This document shows positions 1 to 8,249 of a stretch of 40,207 nt of DNA, piece after piece. Source of the stretch: an uncultured Bacteroidales bacterium (lineage in GTDB: Bacteria > Bacteroidota > Bacteroidia > Bacteroidales > FEN-979); NCBI GenBank assembly GCA_903828645.1, contig CAIKNA010000094.1, forward strand, positions 1 to 40,207, written 5' to 3'. A model generated the notes under the pieces. The model ran no database searches. It was not told where the DNA came from and saw nothing but the letters and a program-made list of their open reading frames with translations. Within the stretch, counting starts at the first letter, position 1, and each line of letters begins with the position of its first letter. The translations under genes were made by a program, and so were the position numbers.

Positions 1-98
1 TCGTCAAAAAGTCCGAGAGGGTTGATGTTTTTCATGGCTTGCTTTTTTCTGCAGCAAATATAAAAAAATCGACGACATAAACATGGTTATGTTATTAA
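1..98 (-). mobile_element. 5' end of an IS transposase gene plus IS terminal region (cut by window edge)
   Basis: On the minus strand an ATG at 35 opens a frame reading MKNINPLGLFD to the window edge. From memory this resembles the N-terminus of Bacteroidota IS5/IS1182-like DDE transposases. A TATATTTG box (minus strand, 55-62) lies about 20 bases upstream, a plausible transposase promoter. The frame points away from the truncated SusC gene that starts to the right, which is how an element inserted into susC would look. Only 11 codons are visible, so the family is uncertain. The exact outer IS border cannot be fixed because the partner terminal repeat is off-window; it should lie between about 63 and 132. 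Confidence 0.5.
55..62 (-). promoter_or_regulatory. Bacteroidota -7 box (TATATTTG) for the IS transposase
   Basis: A perfect match to the TAnnTTTG consensus on the minus strand, about 20 bases before the transposase ATG at 35. No convincing -33 TTG was identified. Confidence 0.35.
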
Positions 99-122
99 CA
101 ATCAGATGTATATATTAACAAT
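93..122. repeat. Direct repeat TATTAACAAT x2 at the IS/susC junction
   Basis: The 10-mer TATTAACAAT occurs at 93-102 and again at 113-122, a 20-base period. It sits exactly in the zone where the IS must end and the SusC frame resumes. It could be an internal repeat of the IS end, or one copy could belong to a target duplication. The sequence alone does not decide. Confidence 0.5.
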
Positions 123-1967
123 TGGTTTTTAGAGATGCCCTCTAATAACTACAACAAAGGGATCAGGGGTGTCGGGAACATTTACGGGGAGGTCAATTTC
201 CTGAAGGCTTTTACATTTAAAAGCAGTTTTGGCATCGATGCCGGGTACAACATGTCGGAAAGTTTTCTCCCGGCTTACACCGTTTACTATCCCAACGGAA
301 GCATCTCCCAGCAGCAGAATATCATGAGCCGCCTGAATAAAAACAACAATTACAATTTTACCTGGCTGTGGGAAAACACCCTGAATTTTAAAAAGGAGTT
401 CGGCAAACATTCCATTGATGCTGTTGCCGGATATACCATGCAGAACACAACCTCCGACGGGTTTAACCTCTCCGGGGCCAACCTGATGCGCGACGGATCG
501 AACTTCTGGTACATCCAGCCAACTTATATCTATGATCCGGCCAACCACGTCAACACGATCAACAACATCAACGAATCGGTCGACATGAATCTCTACTATT
601 CAATGATCTCGTACCTTTTCCGGGTCAATTATGTGTTCAGTAAAAAATATATTCTTACCGCCACGATCAGGAGCGACGGATCATCCAAATTCGCTGAAAA
701 TAACCGCTATGCCTACTTCCCATCCTTTGCACTGGGCTGGAATGTTTCGCAGGAAGGATTCATGCAAAGTATCAAATGGCTGAATAAATTAAAGGTAAGG
801 GCAAGCTGGGGAAAGCTGGGGAATGACAAGATCCCATACTGGGACCGCTACGCAAAGGTTCAATCAAACATCCTGTCGATTTTTGGAACCACCAGCGAAC
901 CCAACTCCGGGGCATCTTACGGAATTAACGGCAATCCCAACCTGAAATGGGAGGTTACCACCCAGACGGATGTCGGGCTCGAAGTCGGCTTATTCAACAG
1001 CCGGCTCACCGGCGAATTTGATTATTTCAACAAGCAGACAGACGACATTCTTGTTCTGCTCTCCACTCCCGGGTATCTCGGGAACGGGGTTGGAGCCAAA
1101 GTAAGGTTCAATGCCGCTTCAGTAGTAAACAAGGGATTTGAGTTCAACCTGGGCTGGCGTGACCAGATCGGCAAACTGAAATACAATGTTGGCGTCCTGG
1201 GGACTGTCATACACAATAAAGTGCTGAGCATTGGCGGAAACAGCGGCGTTGACTCTGTTCTCATGGGTGGTGACCTGAGCAATGGGGTCAAGGTGACCCG
1301 GAGCATGGTGGGGTTGCCCATTGGTGAATTCTACGGATATAAAACCGATGGCATTTTCCAGACCCAAGCCGAATTAAATGCCTACCCTCATATGATCGCG
1401 GCAGGCGTAGGTGATTTGCGGTTTGTCGACATGAACGGCGACGGGATCATCGATGACAGGGACCGTACCGCGATAGGCTCTCCAAGCCCTACATTCATAT
1501 TCGGCTTCAACTTTGGCGTTGAGATGTTTGGCATTGACCTGTCGGTTAACATCCAGGGTCAGACCGGGAATAAAATATTCAACGCGAAGGAGATGGTCAG
1601 ACCCGACCCCTATAATTTTGAAAGCCATGTTCTCAACAGGTGGACAGGGCCGGGCACCAGCACCACCGAACCGAAACCATCCTTCGGAGGATACAATTAC
1701 ATGCCGTCGGATTATTTTATCCAGGACGGCTCTTTCCTGAGAATCCGGAATGTACAGTTGGGGTATACACTTCCAGCCTCCTGGGGCGCAAAGATCCACA
1801 TGGAAAAAATTAAATTTTATGTCAAGGCCGACAACATCTTCACCTGGACAAAATACACAGGATATACACCGGAAATCGGCAGCGACGGGGTTCTCTCATC
1901 GGGGATTGACTATGGCATTTACCCGATCACCGCTGTTTATTCGATTGGCCTCAATTTAAACTTTTAA
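99..1967 (+). pseudogene. SusC/RagA-like TonB-dependent outer-membrane transporter, 5'-truncated
   Basis: This is the C-terminal ~610-620 residues of a SusC-type TonB-dependent transporter, which normally has about 1000 residues and imports oligosaccharides with its SusD partner. It has alternating beta-strand character throughout, the phrase FGNAG-like GNIYGEVNF/FKSSFGID early, the calcium-loop-like DMNGDGIIDDRDRT, and the usual closing strand ending in GLNLNF. The signal peptide, CarboxypepD_reg-like domain, TonB box, plug domain and first strands are missing. The frame is open back to a stop at 96-98, and IS-like sequence lies just upstream. The ATG at 135 is internal to a SusC protein, so it is not a real start. 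The gene is 5 bases from susD. Either it was broken by IS insertion or the assembly stopped in a repeated IS. As it stands it could not make a working transporter. Confidence 0.88.
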
Positions 1968-1972
1968 CGGAC

Positions 1973-3466
1973 ATGAAAACGCAAACTAAATTATACCTTA
2001 TCCTACTGGTTGCCGGAACCCTTCTTCCATTCACCGGGTGCAAGAAATTTCTTCAAAAGGACCTCCAGGGCACGCTGACCCAGCAATCTTTTCCTGTTTC
2101 TCCCTCCGATGCCTTGCTGGCCATTAACGCAACCTATGAATCGCTGAGGGACTGGGAATACAATTCCGGCGGGTACCCGATTTTTGATATCATGTCTGAC
2201 GATGCCTCAAAGGGAAGCAACCCCGATGACGGGGCTTCCACCGTGGGTCCCTATGATACGTTTACCATTACACCGACTCAAAGCGGCCTCGACAATTACT
2301 GGAATGCCCTGTATGTCGGCGTAAAAAGAGCCAATGTGGTGATTGAAAAGATCCCGGCGATCACCATGGACGCGAATTTAAAAACCAGGTACATCGCTGA
2401 AGCAAGGTTTATCCGCGGATTGATCTACTTCGACTTTGTACGTGCATGGGGAGGGGTGCCCCTGGTTACAAACACAACTCCTCCGCTGAAGTTGCAACGA
2501 TCCTCGGCTGAGGAGGTCTATTCCCTCATCATCCAGGATCTGAATTTTGCCGCTGAAAATTTACCGCTGAGATCGGGATATGAAGCCACGGATGCCGGAA
2601 GGGCCACCCAGGGCTCAGCCAAAGCATTGCTTGCCCGGGTTTACCTTTTCAAACATGATTTTATCAATGCCGAAAAATACGCCCTGGAAGTAATCAATTC
2701 AACCCAGTATGGACTGGAACCGGCCTATATTGACGCCAACGGGGTGAATGGCAACAACGGTGTTGAATCGGTTTTTGAAATCGGGGCCATCCAGGTGGAA
2801 GGCACTGATGGCGGCGGAAATCAATATGCAAACACGCAGGGAGTGCGTGGAACACCCAACCGCGGGTGGGGTTTCAACCGCCCGACCATCGATCTGCGGA
2901 AATCCTTTGCAACAGGCGACCCGCGTTACAGGGGCACCGTGATCAACCTGGGCGACACCCTCGACGGTGTCAGGATCCTGGGCGACGGACCCACTCCCGA
3001 CATCACCTACGATACCCATGGAAATGTGATCGAAATAGAATGTTACTCGCGGAAAGTCTGGGTGCCGGGAGACAACACCATCACGCAATATGGCTGCCAC
3101 CGCAGGATGATCAGGTATGCCGACGTATTGCTTATGGCTTCGGAAGCGCTCAATGAGAACAGCAAACCGGGAGACGCATTAATATATCTCAACCTGGTAA
3201 GGCAACGGGCCCGCCAGGGGAATGCTTCGATCCTTCCGGATATCACCACCACCGACCAGACAGAATTGCGGAACGCTATTTATAATGAACGACGGAGCGA
3301 ACTGGCTATGGAAGGATGGAGATTCTGGGACTTGGTGCGCACAGGAAGAGCTGCCCAGGTTTTAGGCCCGCTCGGATTTATTGCCGGGAAAAATGAGCTG
3401 CTGCCGATACCCCAGAGTGAAATTGATATTTCACAGGGCTCGCTTACCCAAAACCCCAACTGGTAA
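1973..3466 (+). CDS. SusD/RagB-like nutrient-binding outer-membrane lipoprotein
   Basis: A 497-residue SusD-family lipoprotein that caps the SusC barrel and binds glycan at the cell surface. The N-terminus is a lipoprotein signal peptide ending in a lipobox (FTGC, Cys 23). The TPR-rich helical fold typical of SusD follows, with the SusD_like N-terminal part (about 30-220) and the RagB/SusD C-terminal part. The latter has the diagnostic NERRSELAMEGWRFWDLVRTG near residues 438-459 and the closing LLPIPQSEID-NPNW motif. It starts 5 bases after the SusC stop, so it is co-transcribed. In this PUL its ligand is inferred to be beta-1,2-glucan or sophoro-oligosaccharides. SusD proteins do not reveal their ligand by sequence, so this rests on context. 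Confidence 0.95.
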   Translation: MKTQTKLYLILLVAGTLLPFTGCKKFLQKDLQGTLTQQSFPVSPSDALLAINATYESLRDWEYNSGGYPIFDIMSDDASKGSNPDDGASTVGPYDTFTITPTQSGLDNYWNALYVGVKRANVVIEKIPAITMDANLKTRYIAEARFIRGLIYFDFVRAWGGVPLVTNTTPPLKLQRSSAEEVYSLIIQDLNFAAENLPLRSGYEATDAGRATQGSAKALLARVYLFKHDFINAEKYALEVINSTQYGLEPAYIDANGVNGNNGVESVFEIGAIQVEGTDGGGNQYANTQGVRGTPNRGWGFNRPTIDLRKSFATGDPRYRGTVINLGDTLDGVRILGDGPTPDITYDTHGNVIEIECYSRKVWVPGDNTITQYGCHRRMIRYADVLLMASEALNENSKPGDALIYLNLVRQRARQGNASILPDITTTDQTELRNAIYNERRSELAMEGWRFWDLVRTGRAAQVLGPLGFIAGKNELLPIPQSEIDISQGSLTQNPNW

Positions 3467-3524
3467 TTATTGATGTCTGTTACACCATTCGAAATAAATT
3501 GTTTAACCCTAATTGAATAATCAC

Positions 3525-4808
3525 ATGAAAAAGCAAGTCATTTTATTTAGTTCATTGTTTATCGCAGTGGCACTCCTGATCGGGGTGGCAAGCTGCAAAA
3601 AGAAAACCGACACCATTACGTTCAGCATGTCGACCCTCGTTGCCCAGCTGACCGGAGGCAGCATCGACCTGAACGGGGCAACCTCTGCAAACGATGTTCC
3701 ACCGAACCCGACCATCGTGGCAACTTTTACAGCTTCCGTCAATGCCGCCAGTGTTACCTCCACCAACATTACGCTTTTAAGGGAATGGGACCAAAAAAAC
3801 ATCCCGCTCACAGTCACTACAGCCGGTGCCGTTATCACAATCGTACCCAATGAAGCGCTGGGGAACGGGGCTCTTTTTACACTCACCTTTCCCAACATCA
3901 CTTCTACCGACGGACAGACCGTTGCAAGCTTTGTCAGGACATTCAAAACCATTGGCACCTTTGTTCCAACAGGCCAGGTGGCCTACTGGAATTTCGAAGA
4001 CAACGCAAACGACCAGGTTGGAACCTACAATGCAGACAGCGTGATCAACATCACCTACACGGCTTCCTATAAAACTTCGGCAGGAAAAGCTGCTACATTC
4101 GACGGAACCACCAGCATCATCGAAATCCCGAACGGCAACCTGCTTTCTAATACCCCTGAGTTTTCTTTGTGCTTCTGGGTAAAAACAAACTCAGCCGGGC
4201 ATGTGGATGCCTCGGGCAATCCCAAAGGCCATTTTGTGCTCGGTCTTGGCGCATATTACGGGTTCCAGTTTGAAATACAGCCCAGTTACGCGGAGTGCAA
4301 ACTTGCCGCCACTTACGACTGCGGCGCTCCCGCCACAAATCCCCATGACCTCACCTTCAATGGCGACGGATTGTACAACAACACCGACAAGGGATGGAAA
4401 GCCTGCACTTATTGCAAACTTTTATCACCCTCCCCGGCTGAAGGAATGGTAGCCCTGATCAAAGACAAATGGGCTTCGGTGGTCGTCACTTTCAGCGGAG
4501 CAACCAAAGTTGCAACCATGTATATCAACGGCGAAAAGATGAAAGAGGAAGATTTCAACCTGGCCGATCCTACGTTAAATGCCGCAACCGGATTAAAATA
4601 CAATGGGGTACCCCCGGATGTTTATCCCAGGCTTGCCTTAGGATTCGTTCAGTCAAGACAGGGAAAAATGTGGGCCACCCAGCCCTGGGGAGGTTATGCC
4701 ATTCCGACTTCCAACCATTTCGGCGGACAACTGGATGACGTAAGAATTTTCCACCGTGCACTTACTGCCACGGAAGTCGATTTAATGTATGCATCTGAAA
4801 AACCTTAA
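3525..4808 (+). CDS. LamG/concanavalin-like surface lipoprotein, putative glycan-binding protein
   Basis: This lipoprotein of about 427 residues sits in the SusE/SusF position directly after SusD. The ATG at 3525 gives a clean lipoprotein signal (MKKQVILF... GVASC); an in-frame TTG at 3513 is less likely. Residues about 35-145 look like an Ig-like BIG_5 domain (PPNPTIVATFTASVNAASVTSTN...). From about 150 to the end is a Laminin_G_3/concanavalin A-like jelly roll: it begins with VAYWNFEDNANDQVG, contains EFSLCFWVKTN and MYINGEKM, and ends with GQLDDVRIFHRALTATEVDLMY. A cysteine-containing insertion (residues about 250-310) interrupts the fold. The inferred role is a surface glycan-binding protein that recruits polysaccharide to SusCD. 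No catalytic motif is visible. Confidence 0.8.
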   Translation: MKKQVILFSSLFIAVALLIGVASCKKKTDTITFSMSTLVAQLTGGSIDLNGATSANDVPPNPTIVATFTASVNAASVTSTNITLLREWDQKNIPLTVTTAGAVITIVPNEALGNGALFTLTFPNITSTDGQTVASFVRTFKTIGTFVPTGQVAYWNFEDNANDQVGTYNADSVINITYTASYKTSAGKAATFDGTTSIIEIPNGNLLSNTPEFSLCFWVKTNSAGHVDASGNPKGHFVLGLGAYYGFQFEIQPSYAECKLAATYDCGAPATNPHDLTFNGDGLYNNTDKGWKACTYCKLLSPSPAEGMVALIKDKWASVVVTFSGATKVATMYINGEKMKEEDFNLADPTLNAATGLKYNGVPPDVYPRLALGFVQSRQGKMWATQPWGGYAIPTSNHFGGQLDDVRIFHRALTATEVDLMYASEKP

Positions 4809-4879
4809 CTATTTACCAATCATTGAAATTTCAACTTTAAGAATCATCCCTAATTTTAATCAACTAAAAAATCAAAAAA

Positions 4880-6169
4880 ATGAAAAAAAATTTACTGATT
4901 ACCATGATGTTGCTGGCAATTGCCGGCTTTTTGCATGCGCAGGTCATCGCGAACTTTGAAGTTCTCAAGATGAATGCCATGCTGGGAGGTGCTACCGACC
5001 TGAGCAACTTTACCGTAGTTCCCAACCCGGATGCCACCGGTATCAATACCAGCAAGTGGGTCGCCAAGTTTGTTCGTGATAAAGACGGTGTGCCATGGGG
5101 CGGCTTCTGGTCGGCTTTAACAACACCGGTTGATGTAACCGTAAACAAGTATGTGCATGTGAAGGTATGGAAACCACGTATCAGCCCGCTCCATTTCAAA
5201 CTGGAAGGCGGAACTGCCGGTACCCTCGAAATTGCTTCAATGACGCCTCAAACCGCAACAGGAGTATGGGAAGATATCGTTTTTGATTTCTCATCTAAAA
5301 CAGGAACCTACCCTACCATTGCGTTCATGCCCGATTTTGAAGACCCCCTCACCCTTACCAGCGACATCGTCATCTATTTCGACGACATCATGGTCAACAA
5401 CAATCCAGCTCCCAACAGCGCTGCTGCGTATGTGATTGCTGATTATGAAACGATCGGACTGAACCTGATGGCAGGCGATCCTGTGGTTGATTCAAGCAGC
5501 ATGATCCTGGTTCCCAATCCTGATGCCACAGGTATCAATACCAGCAACTATGTTGTTCAGTTTATCCGCGACAAAGATGGTATCCCCTGGGAAGGATTCT
5601 GGTCAGCAATGGCGACTCCGATTGACCTGACTTCCAACAAATATATGCATGTGAAAGTTTGGAAAACACGTATCAGCCCGATTAAATTCAAAGTTGAAGG
5701 CGGTACTGCCGGCAACCTCGAAATTTTTTCGATGACACCTCAGACCAAAATTAACGCCTGGGAGGACATTGTGTTTGATTTTTCCTCAAAGACCGGGACC
5801 TATCCTACCATTGCATTCATGCCCGACTTTGAAGATCCACTCACCCTTACATCAAATATCACCATGTATTTCGATGATATCATTCTGAACAACAGTCCAA
5901 GTCCGCTCATGGGGATCAACCCGGTGAAGAATGTAACCAACGTCACAGTATACCCCACTCCATTCAGCAACTTCCTGAATGTAAACACCCCCACCGACCT
6001 TACCTCGGTCGTCATAACCTCGGCCTTAGGTCAGCAAGTCGTTCAAATGAACAACCTGAATGCGGGAACAACCACTATCAATACTTCAGAACTGGCTAAA
6101 GGAATCTATTTTGTGACGATCAATCCGAAATCGGATAGTCCCTGCACCCTGAAAGTCATTAAATATTAA
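4880..6169 (+). CDS. T9SS-exported protein with two tandem ~164-aa repeats, unknown function
   Basis: A 429-residue protein with an ordinary signal peptide (MKKNLLITMMLLAIAGFLHAQ). Its C-terminus from about residue 350 is a T9SS type A sorting domain (VYPTPFSNFLNV... GIYFVTI... LKVIKY). It is therefore probably secreted by the type IX system and anchored or released at the surface. The middle is two copies of one domain, offset by exactly 164 codons (492 bases). Both contain VPNPDATGINTS, DKDG-PW-GFWSA, HVKVWK-RISP and FDFSSKTGTYPTIAFMPDF. The fold looks like a beta-sandwich of the kind seen in carbohydrate-binding modules, but I do not recognise a named family. Its place between the surface lipoprotein and the first glucanase suggests glycan binding; this is inference. 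Confidence 0.85.
   Translation: MKKNLLITMMLLAIAGFLHAQVIANFEVLKMNAMLGGATDLSNFTVVPNPDATGINTSKWVAKFVRDKDGVPWGGFWSALTTPVDVTVNKYVHVKVWKPRISPLHFKLEGGTAGTLEIASMTPQTATGVWEDIVFDFSSKTGTYPTIAFMPDFEDPLTLTSDIVIYFDDIMVNNNPAPNSAAAYVIADYETIGLNLMAGDPVVDSSSMILVPNPDATGINTSNYVVQFIRDKDGIPWEGFWSAMATPIDLTSNKYMHVKVWKTRISPIKFKVEGGTAGNLEIFSMTPQTKINAWEDIVFDFSSKTGTYPTIAFMPDFEDPLTLTSNITMYFDDIILNNSPSPLMGINPVKNVTNVTVYPTPFSNFLNVNTPTDLTSVVITSALGQQVVQMNNLNAGTTTINTSELAKGIYFVTINPKSDSPCTLKVIKY
4946..5899 (+). repeat. Intragenic tandem duplication, period 492 bp
   Basis: Two copies of a domain-coding unit, for example TATCAATACCAGCAA at 5041 and 5533, and the FMPDFEDP segment at 5324 and 5816. Differences are mostly at third codon positions, which points to an old in-frame duplication kept under protein-level selection. 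Confidence 0.9.
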
Positions 6170-6194
6170 ACTGAATACCGTTCACCTGAATAAC

Positions 6195-6227
6195 AGGCGG
6201 CTCCCTGTATGGGGGCCGCCTTATTTT
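6195..6227 (+). terminator. Rho-independent-type hairpin terminator
   Basis: An 11-bp stem (AGGCGGCTCCC at 6195-6205 with GGGGGCCGCCT at 6211-6221, one G-T pair), a 5-base loop TGTAT and a following TATTTT tract. It lies 25 bases after the stop of the T9SS protein and just before the first glucanase gene. It could end or attenuate the surface-binding transcript relative to the downstream enzymes. Confidence 0.75.
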
Positions 6228-6248
6228 CAACATGCCGAAAACCCTGAA

Positions 6249-8222
6249 ATGAAACAATACCCGCTCCTTACAATAATTCTGGCGATTGCCACCCTTTCCT
6301 GCATATCCTGTAAGAAAACAACGGTTGAAACATCGGCCGGGTCCATTCAACTGGCACAGGTAAAGGCAGGTTCCACGGTACTCGTTACCGGTGTAACCAC
6401 CAAAGATATTGCGGTTGACAGTTCATTTCACATCTATTTTAACAACACCATCGATCCCGCTTCGGTCGCAGGGAGTGTTTTACTCAAAAAAACCGACAAT
6501 ACCGGCGTTTCCTGCAATACGGTTATTTCCGCTGATCATCGAATCATCAGCCTGACCCCTCAGAAACCCCTTGACAACCTGGCCAGTTACAAATTGCAGA
6601 TAACTTCGGGAATTAAAGGACCAGGCGGCGAAACTTTCCCGGGAGTGGAGTATCTTTTCACCACCATCGCAGGCAAACTCCGCATCCAGACCATCACCGT
6701 AAACCAGCAACCGTTTCAAATACCGCTGATTCCAAAAAACATCGACTGGAAAAATGTCACGGTCGAGATTACCTTCTCCGATTCAATCGATCCCGCCAGC
6801 CTGAGTAACTTTTTCACCCTTTCGTCGGGGATGCCCCTGAAATTTGCACTTACAGGAAACAATAAAAAATTGACTGTTTCAAACACGACGCTCCTGAAAA
6901 GTTTTTCGAAGTGCTTTTTTAATATATCAAAGAATTTGACTTCAAAAAGCGGCTTTCCCTTCGACGGTTTTCTCAACTATTTTTATACCTCCCTCGATTC
7001 AACCCCGAAGTTCCCGATCATTCCCGATGATCAGTTGCTTACCCTGATCCAGCAGAAGACTTTCAACTATTTTTACGATTTCGCCCAGCCATCGAGCGGA
7101 CTTGCCAGGGAGCGGAACAGTTCCGGCGACATTGTAACCATGGGGGGTTCCGGGTTCGGGGTGATGGCCTTGATCGTGGGGATGGACCGGGGATTTATCA
7201 CCCGCGACCAGGGACTTACCCGGCTCAATAAAATCCTCACGTTTCTCGAAACCTGCGATCGTTTTCATGGCGCCTGGCCGCATTGGCTGGATGGCACTAC
7301 CGGGAAAACCGTCCCTTTTACAACCAATGACGATGGGGCCGACCTGGTCGAAACCTCCTACATGGCAGAAGGATTGCTGACCATGAGGCAATACCTCAAC
7401 CCGGCCACCCCTGCCGAACAAATCCTCATCACCAGGATCAGCGCATTGACCAATGCCATTGAATATGACTGGTTTACACGGGGGCAAAATGTGTTGTACT
7501 GGCACTGGTCGCCCGACTATGGATGGGCCATGAACATGCAGATCAGGGGATATAACGAAACCCTGATCACCTATGTGGTTGCTGCCACATCCACAACACA
7601 TCCCATTGCCCCCGCGGCATACCACCAGGGATACGCCTCCAACGGAGCCATCAGGAACGGCAGTTCTTACTATGGTTATTTACTGCCTCTCGGGGAAAGC
7701 TATGGCGGTCCCCTGTTTTTCACCCACTATTCTTTCCTTGGCCTGAATCCTAAAAATCTCGTGGATGTTTATGCAAATTACTGGCAGCAGAATGTCAACC
7801 AATCTTTGATCAACAGGTCATACTGCATGGAAAATCCAAAAAATTACGTTGGGTACAGCGGCGCTTGCTGGGGTTTGACAGCCTGCGACAATCCCTGGGG
7901 ATATGATGCCCATTCGCCCGCGAACGACCTGGGAGTGATCGCCCCCACTGCGGCCATCTCCGCCCTGCCATACACCCCCGACCAATCGATGAGCGCCATC
8001 CGGTTCTATTATTATACCCTGGGCGACCATCTTTGGGGAACTTATGGATTTTACGATTCATTTGATGCGACTGAAGGCTGGTGGGCCGATTCCTACCTGG
8101 CTATCGACCAGGGTCCCATCATATGCATGATTGAAAACTACCGGAGCGGACTTCTCTGGAATTTGTTCATGTCTGCGCCTGAAGTAAAGACAGGATTGAC
8201 GAAACTTGGATTTACTTATTGA
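6249..8222 (+). CDS. GH144 endo-beta-1,2-glucanase lipoprotein
   Basis: A 657-residue lipoprotein (lipobox LSCISC near residue 21). Two BIG_5/Ig-like domains (about 30-130 and 135-255) precede a PF10091-type (alpha/alpha)6 catalytic domain (about 265-657). GH144 enzymes cleave beta-1,2-glucan to sophoro-oligosaccharides. The key acidic set I recall for the Chitinophaga pinensis enzyme (D135, D139, E142, E211) has matching spacing here: D361, D365 and E368 in NDDGADLVE, and E437 in GYNETL, exactly 69 residues after E368 as in the reference. The enzyme is probably lipid-anchored at the surface or in the periplasm and makes the first cut for SusCD. It starts after a terminator hairpin and is followed 27 bases later by the GH3 gene. 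Family confidence is high; endo action is inferred from the conserved residues. Confidence 0.85.
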   Translation: MKQYPLLTIILAIATLSCISCKKTTVETSAGSIQLAQVKAGSTVLVTGVTTKDIAVDSSFHIYFNNTIDPASVAGSVLLKKTDNTGVSCNTVISADHRIISLTPQKPLDNLASYKLQITSGIKGPGGETFPGVEYLFTTIAGKLRIQTITVNQQPFQIPLIPKNIDWKNVTVEITFSDSIDPASLSNFFTLSSGMPLKFALTGNNKKLTVSNTTLLKSFSKCFFNISKNLTSKSGFPFDGFLNYFYTSLDSTPKFPIIPDDQLLTLIQQKTFNYFYDFAQPSSGLARERNSSGDIVTMGGSGFGVMALIVGMDRGFITRDQGLTRLNKILTFLETCDRFHGAWPHWLDGTTGKTVPFTTNDDGADLVETSYMAEGLLTMRQYLNPATPAEQILITRISALTNAIEYDWFTRGQNVLYWHWSPDYGWAMNMQIRGYNETLITYVVAATSTTHPIAPAAYHQGYASNGAIRNGSSYYGYLLPLGESYGGPLFFTHYSFLGLNPKNLVDVYANYWQQNVNQSLINRSYCMENPKNYVGYSGACWGLTACDNPWGYDAHSPANDLGVIAPTAAISALPYTPDQSMSAIRFYYYTLGDHLWGTYGFYDSFDATEGWWADSYLAIDQGPIICMIENYRSGLLWNLFMSAPEVKTGLTKLGFTY

Positions 8223-8249
8223 TTTGATGCGAATTAAACGATACAACCC

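Noticed and set aside
1374-1799. Long antisense frames over susC and other PUL genes as overlapping genes
   Set aside because: They have no recognisable domains or start context and follow the codon bias of the opposite strand; they are shadows of the real genes.
135-1967. ATG at 135 as a genuine start of a short SusC
   Set aside because: The protein would begin in mid-barrel with no signal peptide or plug domain; the frame is open further upstream to an IS-like junction.
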